From NCBI GenBank assembly GCA_030613915.1, contig JAUWKY010000023.1, forward strand, positions 1-12,250: 12,250 nt of DNA, read 5' to 3'. The notes under the pieces were generated by a model that searched no databases, was not told the origin of the DNA, and saw only the letters and a list, made by a program, of their open reading frames with translations. The translations under genes were made by a program, and so were the position numbers. Shown here piece after piece: positions 1 through 5,152 of the stretch. The number at the start of each line of letters is the position of its first letter. The stretch's first letter is position 1. The DNA is from Syntrophobacterales bacterium (GTDB lineage: Bacteria; Desulfobacterota; Syntrophobacteria; BM002).

Positions 1-334
1 TAATGGGGGCGACTTTCCTTGCGCGGCGCAAACGAGTGAGCATGATCCGGAAGGCTTCAGAATAGGCCTCCGGACGCTTTTTTGCCAGCAAGAGGTTATG
101 GTAAAGTAGACGAGGCAACGGTACCAGAAGGGTTTCGGGAAGATAGTCTACCGAGGCCCGAATTTGTTTTACGCTTTCGTGGGTAAAGTGCTCCCGCGGC
201 TGACGCATGGGAAAAAGATGGAGCGGTAAACCGAGATTTTCCAACAAGTTAATCTCATTGGAGATGAAGGTCTCACTAATACGAGGATAACCTTTTAGTA
301 TGTAACCTATTACTCTCTCTCGGCCTTCAATCAA
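1..334 (-). CDS. Glycosyltransferase group 1, N-terminal part (cut by window edge)
   Basis: Only the first 111 codons lie in the window. The frame starts at a TTG (334-332) preceded by a purine-rich GGATGAAGG at 338-346; the upstream frame is closed by stops, and no ATG is available before the conserved block. The protein begins MIEGRERVIGYILKGYPRI, followed by SETFISNEINLLENLGLPL. LKxYPRxSETFIxNEI is the typical N-terminus of GT4-type sugar transferases of the WcaL/EpsD kind, which build exopolysaccharide or lipopolysaccharide from nucleotide sugars at the cytoplasmic membrane. The catalytic GT-B C-terminal half is outside the window, so donor and acceptor cannot be named. It lies downstream of the COG4671 transferase on the same strand, but a terminator separates them and it may have its own promoter at 427-456. 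The family call is fairly safe; the TTG start is an inference. Confidence 0.8.
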   Translation of the reverse strand, partial: MIEGRERVIGYILKGYPRISETFISNEINLLENLGLPLHLFPMRQPREHFTHESVKQIRASVDYLPETLLVPLPRLLYHNLLLAKKRPEAYSEAFRIMLTRLRRARKVAPI

Positions 335-426
335 TTTCCTTCATCCTTACTATCAAGAATGCGGTGGCTGGACCAGTGGTGCGAAACCATCCGACCCACC
401 AACTACTCCAAAAAACATAGCTTTTG

Positions 427-456
427 ATAGTATCACGCAGGACCTCGCTCAGTCCA
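427..456 (-). promoter_or_regulatory. Possible promoter of the left glycosyltransferase
   Basis: On the minus strand, TGGACT (456-451) and TACTAT (432-427) are separated by 18 bp. The -10 is preceded by TGA, an extended -10 arrangement. Each hexamer matches the sigma70 consensus at 4 of 6 bases. The leader would be about 85 nt. It is supported mainly by the terminator at 668-693, which would leave the glycosyltransferase without read-through from the upstream gene. Confidence 0.3.
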
Positions 457-511
457 GGTCTGTTAAGTTGGCCAAAAATGTTCCGGTCTTGCGGCAGTCT
501 GCTGAAGCTTG

Positions 512-539
512 GCAAAATATCAAATTACAAGCACCAAAT
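512..539 (+). repeat. Half copy of the AT-rich palindromic repeat seen at 11903-12064
   Basis: The 28 bases here match the reverse complement of 12028-12055 with one mismatch. The shared core reads CAAGCACCAAAT. The other half of the palindrome is absent, so this is a truncated fragment. It is followed directly by the inverted repeat at 545-653. Confidence 0.7.
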
Positions 540-544
540 CTCAG

Positions 545-653
545 GGTTTCAGGTGTCAGGAAAGAAAAAAACCTGAATACTGCAACCTGTTGGAGCGAAG
601 CGGAAATCCCGTCTGAAGCGAAGCGGCAGCGGGGAACACTGACACCTGAAACC
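545..653. repeat. Inverted repeat with 15-bp arms and internal duplicated motif
   Basis: GGTTTCAGGTGTCAG at 545-559 is perfectly complementary to 639-653, enclosing 79 bp. Inside is a small direct duplication around GCGAAGCGG (594-602 and 618-626). Related text recurs at 10636-10679, where a GGTGTCAGG motif and CTGAAACCTGAAACCTC appear again. It looks like a degenerate dispersed extragenic repeat rather than a gene. A frame is open across it on the plus strand (468-878), but that frame runs antisense into the COG4671 gene. Confidence 0.6.
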
Positions 654-667
654 TCCGGGCTAGGACT

Positions 668-693
668 AAATAAAAAACCCGCCGAAACGGGCC
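668..693 (-). terminator. Rho-independent terminator of the COG4671 gene
   Basis: On the minus strand a CCCG stem (691-688), extendable by two G-U pairs, a six-base loop and CGGG (681-678) are followed by TTTTTTATTT (677-668). It begins about 30 nt after the stop codon at 725-723. It would separate transcription of the COG4671 gene from the next glycosyltransferase. Confidence 0.7.
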
Positions 694-722
694 GTCCAAC
701 TTGCCTGGGTCCAAACCTTGTG

Positions 723-1946
723 CTAGAGCTGTATTGCCTTTCTCTCTCTGACAACCTCTCCCCGGAACTCGGCCAGCCTCTGTCGCATGACCTCGAGTCC
801 GGTAAGACGAAATTGCCGTATCGCCCGGGAATAGGGCTTTGGATCATCAATCATGGCCAGCAGCTTGTCTTTCAATAGACCGGGACTTACTTGGCGCCAG
901 GGTATAAAGTCCGCCAGGTTCCGCTCATGTAAAATCTCAGCCCTGATCAACTGCTCTCGGCGCGGTTGTTCTCGAGGGATTATGAGAGACGGTTTTCCCT
1001 GACTCAGAATCTCGCAAACCGTGTTGTACCCCCCCATGCTCACCACAACATCGGCAGCCCCGATCAATCTTTCCATGCGGCTATAGAACCGGTAGGACCG
1101 CACCGCAAGACTTCTGCTTCTATTGAAAATTTCAACCCTCATTTTCTTGGGCATGAAGGGCCCGGTAACCATCACTGTTCGAAAAGGAGGTGCTCCTCCC
1201 CACTCTTCCAGCATTCTGAGATATGCATCCATGTGAGCATAGCCGTCTCCACCGCCCCCGGTTGTGACCACCACCAACTTCTCTTCAGGTTCAAGCCGCT
1301 GCTCCCGGCGCACTTCGCGCACCTCTCCAGGTTTGGTCACCCTGCGCGGAATATAGCCGGTAAATACTATCTTCCTGCTGATATTTTCCGGGATATCATA
1401 CTCACGAATCGGGTCATAAAAATCCTGATTGCCATACACCCAGATTTCCGAATAGTATTGTTCCAACACATCATAGACGCCCTTTTCTTCCCAGTCTTTC
1501 TGTGTACTGGCGGCATCGTCCATAATGTCCCTGAGGCCAAGAATGGTGTGAGTGTCTGGGTGACAGCGTTTCAGCCACTGCAGGGTCGGAACGATCTCCC
1601 TTTTGAGGCCCAGAGGAGCCTTGTCAACAATAAACAGGCGCGGTTGGAAGGCCTTGGCAGTGCTGGTAATAATGGCTTGTCTGATTTTTAAGGCATGGCG
1701 GGTGTTTATTTTGATGGAGAGGGGAAGGTACTCCTCATTAGTCATCTTGATCATTCCGGGCACCCGGACGAAATCGATTTGTTGGGGAAAACTGAATCGG
1801 CCGACTATTGGACTCCCGGTGAGAATGATGGTATTGACATTGGGATCTCGCAGGTGGGAGGCAATGGCCAGGGTTCGACGAATGTGACCGAGGCCATAGG
1901 TATCGTGGGAGTACATCAGAATATTATAGGTGGACTTGCGGGCCAT
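723..1946 (-). CDS. MurG-like glycosyltransferase, COG4671 family
   Basis: A complete 407-residue GT-B fold protein. Residues 13-23 (SHDTYGLGHIR) match the N-terminal G-x-GH loop of MurG-type transferases. Residues 303-314 (SMGGYNTVCEIL), followed by the proline- and arginine-rich PREQPRREQ at 324-332, match the C-terminal nucleotide-sugar binding region of family 28. No signal peptide or membrane span is visible, so it is probably peripheral at the inner membrane face. COG4671 proteins are predicted glycosyltransferases of unknown acceptor, often near polysaccharide genes; the group 1 transferase downstream fits this. The ATG at 1946 is preferred because GGAAG sits five bases upstream. The frame extends to a TTG at 1958, adding only four residues. 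Family assignment is firm; substrate is unknown. Confidence 0.88.
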   Translation of the reverse strand: MARKSTYNILMYSHDTYGLGHIRRTLAIASHLRDPNVNTIILTGSPIVGRFSFPQQIDFVRVPGMIKMTNEEYLPLSIKINTRHALKIRQAIITSTAKAFQPRLFIVDKAPLGLKREIVPTLQWLKRCHPDTHTILGLRDIMDDAASTQKDWEEKGVYDVLEQYYSEIWVYGNQDFYDPIREYDIPENISRKIVFTGYIPRRVTKPGEVREVRREQRLEPEEKLVVVTTGGGGDGYAHMDAYLRMLEEWGGAPPFRTVMVTGPFMPKKMRVEIFNRSRSLAVRSYRFYSRMERLIGAADVVVSMGGYNTVCEILSQGKPSLIIPREQPRREQLIRAEILHERNLADFIPWRQVSPGLLKDKLLAMIDDPKPYSRAIRQFRLTGLEVMRQRLAEFRGEVVRERKAIQL

Positions 1947-2039
1947 GCATACTTCCAATCAAATCTCTGTCGACGGAGTATCGCTAATGAAAGTGGTGTC
2001 TTTTGAGGGCCCACTCAGCTCATCCCGACAAACATCGCG

Positions 2040-2068
2040 ACTCTACTAGAATACCCCTAAAAGGTCAA
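2040..2068 (-). promoter_or_regulatory. Probable promoter of the COG4671 gene
   Basis: On the minus strand TTGACC (2068-2063) and TAGAGT (2045-2040) are spaced by 17 bp; they match the consensus at 5 and 4 of 6 bases. An imperfect inverted repeat, GGAAGTCC at 2071-2078 and GGACTTTCC at 2084-2092, lies two bases upstream of the -35. The leader would be about 90 nt. Confidence 0.45.
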
Positions 2069-2183
2069 GTGGAAGTCCCCTCAGGACTTTCCCCAACAAT
2101 TGATGTTTAATCACTCTATAGTAAGGCTATTAGCCTACTGCTGGTGGTTTACAAATGAAAAGTGCATCTGCTTAGTTCTGTCT

Positions 2184-2311
2184 AGATGGAGCTCGAGAGC
2201 TGGGATATTCCCGCAGCGGCGTATATAGCCAGCCTATGCCAATTTCAATTGATCAGCCTGACCAGCCACTATGGCAGAGGCTGGCAATATCCGCAGCTCG
2301 GGCTGCCATCT
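2184..2311. repeat. 128-bp imperfect palindrome (MITE-like or structured RNA)
   Basis: The ends are AGATGG (2184-2189) and CCATCT (2306-2311). Inside them GAGCTGGGATATT at 2197-2209 pairs with the stretch 2286-2299, with one base bulged. A central pair, AGCCTATGCCA at 2231-2241 and TGGCAGAGGCT at 2272-2282, has one mismatch. The left arm has about 20 extra bases, so the fold is asymmetric. No coding frame explains the symmetry. Function is unknown. Confidence 0.5.
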
Positions 2312-2448
2312 GCTTCGGCCCGAAGCACCACCGCCCGGCAAAGGCAGCAGACCGAGCGTAAGCGGAGGGAATGTCCAGACGGATTTGTCTCAATTATTCT
2401 TAATATACTCATACCAACAAAAAAAAGGGGTAACTCTTGGAAGTCCCC

Positions 2449-2476
2449 TTGACTGTAAATCAGGCTTTCCTATAAT
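2449..2476 (+). promoter_or_regulatory. Strong sigma70-type promoter of the NamZ-like gene
   Basis: TTGACT (2449-2454), a 16-bp spacer and a perfect TATAAT (2471-2476) precede the gene by about 50 bp. An interrupted palindrome, AAGGGG at 2425-2430 with CCCCTT at 2445-2450 and an inner ACT/AGT pair, overlaps the first T of the -35. Transcription would start near 2483, at a 9-bp stem (2481-2489 with 2497-2505) that forms the 5' end of the message. Confidence 0.75.
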
Positions 2477-2527
2477 CATAGCTCAAAGCTCGCTGCGCTT
2501 TAAGCAGCAATCGGAGGAATTTCTTTT

Positions 2528-3700
2528 ATGGCTGCTGTACAGCTCGGTATCGACAACCTGCTAGCATCACAGCCAGACTGGCTGCGAAGCGCACGGATCG
2601 GCTTGCTCGCCAACCAGGCCTCAGTGGACAACCGTCTCCGCCACACTCAAAATCGACTGCTCGAGGCCGGAGCCAATCTCACTGCCATATTTGCCCCTCA
2701 GCATGGTTATCTTGGTGAACAGCAGGCCAACATGATCGAGTCCGATGATTTTATCGACAAGCACCTGGACATCCCTATTTTCAGCCTTTACAGTGCGACC
2801 CGGCAACCCACAGACGTTATGCTCTCACACATCGACATCCTCGTCGTTGATCTACAGGACGTTGGTACCCGAGTTTACACCTTCGCCACCACCTTGGCCT
2901 TATGTATGGAGGCCGCCAGGGATCACGACGTTAAGGTGGTGGTTCTGGATCGACCAAACCCCATCGGCGGCAAGCGAAGTGAAGGAAACCTTCTTGACTC
3001 TGAGCGCAGCTCTTTCGTCGGCCGTTTCCCGATTCCTATGCGCCACGGTCTTACTATAGCAGAGCTGGCGCTCCTTTTTAATGAAGCCTTTAACATCGGC
3101 GCTCCTCTGCAGGTCTTTCACCTGAATGGCTGGAGACGTTCGATGCTCTATGGGCACACCGGTCTGTATTGGGTTCCACCCTCACCCAATTTGCCCACAC
3201 CAGAGTCAGCCCTGGTGTACCCTGGCCAGGTTATACTGGAGGGTACCAATCTCTCAGAGGGCAGGGGCACCACCACACCTTTTGAGCTTTGGGGTTCCCC
3301 GTACCTTAAACCTGAACTGGTTACTGAACGTCTCGCCCAGGAGGACTTGTCCGGCCTGATATTGCGCCCTGCTCGCTTCACGCCCTCATTTGACAAATGG
3401 ACAGGCCAGAGCTGCGCTGGCTTTCAAATTCACCTGGCCGATCCTGAAATGTACTACCCTTATGCCACCTCTCTCACCCTAGTGCAGGCGGTTCTGACTA
3501 CACACCGCGACGAATTCCAATGGGCCTCGCCACCTTACGAATATGAGTTCCACCATCTACCCATAGAGATCATCCTCGGCAGTGTTAACCTGCACGCCCA
3601 ATTGGAGGCAGGAGTTCCGGTAAAAGATCTGGAGCGAAGCTGGGAACCCCAGTTGCGTGAGTTTCGCAAACTTTGTGAGCCCTATTTACTCTATCCCTAG
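2528..3700 (+). CDS. namZ: DUF1343 / NamZ-like protein (GH171 exo-N-acetylmuramidase family)
   Basis: A 390-residue protein of full family length without a signal peptide, so probably cytoplasmic. Family landmarks are seen in order: LLANQASV (26-33), FAPQHG (55-60), DLQDVGTR (108-115), VLDRPNPIGG (139-148), MRHGLTIAEL (171-180), PPSPNLPT (217-224) and LEGTNLSEGRGTT (237-249). The characterised Bacillus NamZ removes terminal MurNAc from peptidoglycan fragments, acting in cell-wall recycling. Here the usual PEHG block is PQHG, which replaces the glutamate suspected to be catalytic; the same change occurs in a subfamily I recall from related bacteria, so enzymatic activity is not assured. The start is set by GGAGGA at 2513-2518, nine bases upstream, and by the strong promoter. 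It appears monocistronic. Family membership is secure; function is by homology. Confidence 0.85.
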   Translation: MAAVQLGIDNLLASQPDWLRSARIGLLANQASVDNRLRHTQNRLLEAGANLTAIFAPQHGYLGEQQANMIESDDFIDKHLDIPIFSLYSATRQPTDVMLSHIDILVVDLQDVGTRVYTFATTLALCMEAARDHDVKVVVLDRPNPIGGKRSEGNLLDSERSSFVGRFPIPMRHGLTIAELALLFNEAFNIGAPLQVFHLNGWRRSMLYGHTGLYWVPPSPNLPTPESALVYPGQVILEGTNLSEGRGTTTPFELWGSPYLKPELVTERLAQEDLSGLILRPARFTPSFDKWTGQSCAGFQIHLADPEMYYPYATSLTLVQAVLTTHRDEFQWASPPYEYEFHHLPIEIILGSVNLHAQLEAGVPVKDLERSWEPQLREFRKLCEPYLLYP

Positions 3701-3834
3701 CCCGGATGTTTCCGAATCTTACTGTGCGCTGGAACAGGTGAGTATTGGAAGACCGGATGGCTTACTACTTGCAACGGCTGGAGATTTACTGTGAGCGTTG
3801 GTGCACTATCTAGCCATGATGGTAGGGCGAAGAT

Positions 3835-3864
3835 TTGTTATTGCAATAACTTACTGATTATAGA
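3835..3864 (+). promoter_or_regulatory. Possible promoter with palindromic operator for the zinc finger/pilin unit
   Basis: TTGTTA (3835-3840) and TATAGA (3859-3864), spaced 18 bp, each match the consensus at 4 of 6 bases. A perfect 14-bp palindrome, GTTATTGCAATAAC (3837-3850), overlaps the -35 box and runs into the spacer, a position suited to repressor binding. A further hairpin, AAGAGC/GCTCTT (3881-3896), lies in the leader. The promoter hexamers are weak; the palindrome is exact. Confidence 0.4.
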
Positions 3865-3921
3865 AAGAATTCTTGTTCATAAGAGCAGTTGCTCTTTCTA
3901 CTTATAACCGAGGCAACAGCT

Positions 3922-4521
3922 ATGGGTTGTGTTTATCACCCGGATAGAGACTCTGTCGCTTACTGTGATCATTGCGAAGCCAAACTCTGTGAAAGCTGCA
4001 CCCTCCGCGTTGAGGACGGTCGCTCTGCTTGCCACCGCTGCATGCTGGCTCTTTCACTCAGCGATGTCAAAAGTGAAACCACCATGCGTGAGCAGGAAGA
4101 AGAGGATCAGCACGTCGGTCTACATAAAAAGTGGCGCCCCACTTACATTGAGTCAGTGCTCACAATTGGTTTGGTATTGGTACTGGGGCTTGTAGGGCTC
4201 AGATTTTATTGGGATCGGACCGAACTGAAATCAGCGATTACTTTGGATGTCACCGACCCGGTGGAACTGCTCGCAGAAGTCCAGACAATACTGGCCCATT
4301 ATTCGGTGGCGAACGGGAATCGTTACCCTGACAGCCTCCATGAGCTCTTGCCCAGCTATCTCAATGATGCAGCAGAGAACCGCAGGGTGTTACGGTATCT
4401 TGACTACAACCTAAATGTGCGCGAAGGCTATCTCCTCCGCATTAAGCCGGAATCACCAATTTCAGGAGAGAACTTAATTGCCACCGCACAGGATATTTAC
4501 TCTGTCAGGAAGGGAAAATAG
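3922..4521 (+). CDS. B-box zinc finger membrane protein with pseudopilin-like outer domain
   Basis: The 199-residue protein has three parts. Residues 3-40 hold metal ligands in a B-box-like order: C3-x2-H6, C15-x2-C18, C23-x2-C26 and C37-x2-C40. An acidic linker (about 56-63) leads to one membrane span at about 77-96. The remaining 100 residues would lie outside the inner membrane. The stretch AHYSVANGNRYPDSLHELLP (125-144) resembles the part of pseudopilins after the N-terminal helix. The ATG at 3922 is chosen over an upstream TTG (3889) because GAGG precedes it by eight bases and the Cys motif starts immediately. The stop lies six bases before the prepilin gene, so the two are probably co-transcribed. 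I infer a cytoplasmic zinc site anchored to a pilin-related assembly; the exact role is unknown. Confidence 0.75.
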   Translation: MGCVYHPDRDSVAYCDHCEAKLCESCTLRVEDGRSACHRCMLALSLSDVKSETTMREQEEEDQHVGLHKKWRPTYIESVLTIGLVLVLGLVGLRFYWDRTELKSAITLDVTDPVELLAEVQTILAHYSVANGNRYPDSLHELLPSYLNDAAENRRVLRYLDYNLNVREGYLLRIKPESPISGENLIATAQDIYSVRKGK

Positions 4522-4527
4522 CCAGTA

Positions 4528-5136
4528 ATGTCCATGCAGCACCAGTGGTTTCGGAGAAGTAATGGTTTGACCCTATTGGAACTTTTGCTGACCTTAGGAG
4601 TGGTGGCTGTTCTTGTGGCAGTGGCAATTCCAACCTTTACCGCTTATTACCGTCATGAAAGCAAAGTTGAATTCCAGGCTTCAGTAGTGAACTTCCTTAA
4701 TGCCCAGAAGATGTACTATCTGGACAATCAGACTTTTTATCCTCTCAGGCCCGGCCAGAAAACCAACAATACGGGAGTCGTCGTCGTCATCGGCTGGGAT
4801 CCAAACAGTCGACCCGCCCCAGCAGACAGATACCTGCTTCCAGAACTAGCTATGGAATTAAAGCCTGATAGCCATAGTGGCTACAGAATAAAAGCGCTAA
4901 ACGTACAAAAGCGAGATATGTTCAACCAAGCCCTGATTTTTACCTTACGGACCAACGAGGGTTTCCACAATGACGGACTGACCGACTACGAATACACCTT
5001 CAAGATGTTCAATCGGCAAAACCCAACTGGTCAGCCTGAATGGAGTACTCACGGTCAGTGGATGATCCGCAACGGATTCTGGTTCGACATCTTTGGATGC
5101 CCAGCATGGCAGTGGGCTCCTGCGTGTCCAAGATAA
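4528..5136 (+). CDS. Prepilin-type protein (type IV pilin / type II secretion pseudopilin class)
   Basis: The 202-residue protein carries a class III signal: a short basic leader ending RRSNG, cleavage expected after G13, then LTLLELLLTLGVVAVLVAVA with the invariant glutamate at +5 (E18). The hydrophobic helix (14-35) would anchor it in the inner membrane before PilD-type processing. The rest is a soluble domain rich in Tyr and Asn with two late cysteines (C191, C200) that could form a disulfide. The length suits a minor pilin or pseudopilin. It follows the B-box protein by six bases, so translational coupling is likely; the purine stretch at 4507-4515 is slightly far from the ATG, and a second ATG at 4534 is possible. 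No other secretion or pilus genes are nearby, so this is an orphan locus. It ends 16 bp from the convergent helicase gene. Confidence 0.85.
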   Translation: MSMQHQWFRRSNGLTLLELLLTLGVVAVLVAVAIPTFTAYYRHESKVEFQASVVNFLNAQKMYYLDNQTFYPLRPGQKTNNTGVVVVIGWDPNSRPAPADRYLLPELAMELKPDSHSGYRIKALNVQKRDMFNQALIFTLRTNEGFHNDGLTDYEYTFKMFNRQNPTGQPEWSTHGQWMIRNGFWFDIFGCPAWQWAPACPR

Positions 5137-5152
5137 TTTCCTCTTCACCGCG

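Larger units (their letters stand above)
1947..2527. other. Divergent intergenic region, 581 bp without a credible gene
   Basis: This holds the two divergent promoters (2040-2068 minus, 2449-2476 plus), a 12-bp motif repeated beside both -35 boxes, a 128-bp imperfect palindrome (2184-2311), a GCTTCG/CGAAGC hairpin at 2312-2326, and a leader hairpin at 2481-2505. Open frames of 88 and 97 codons cross the palindrome but lack similarity to anything I know and have no clear ribosome binding site. Confidence 0.7.

Noticed and set aside
327..515. 62-codon minus-strand frame overlapping the glycosyltransferase start
   Set aside because: It begins at a TTG inside a repeat fragment and has no ribosome binding site or known similarity.
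468..878. 136-codon plus-strand open frame
   Set aside because: It crosses the repeats at 512-653 and the terminator, then overlaps the COG4671 gene antisense; its sequence is a translation of repeats.
966..1691. 241-codon plus-strand open frame
   Set aside because: It runs fully antisense to the COG4671 gene, whose protein shows clear family motifs; the frame has no recognisable domain.
2071..2094. GGGGACTTCC and GGAAAGTCC, similar to eukaryotic kappa-B sites
   Set aside because: Irrelevant in a bacterial context; noted only as a coincidence within the inverted repeat.
2186..2452. 88-codon plus-strand frame in the divergent spacer
   Set aside because: It coincides with the 128-bp palindrome, lacks a ribosome binding site and ends just ahead of the overlapping promoter region.
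3701..3740. Possible terminator after the NamZ-like gene
   Set aside because: The only stem (CGGA/TCCG) is 4 bp and no T run follows.
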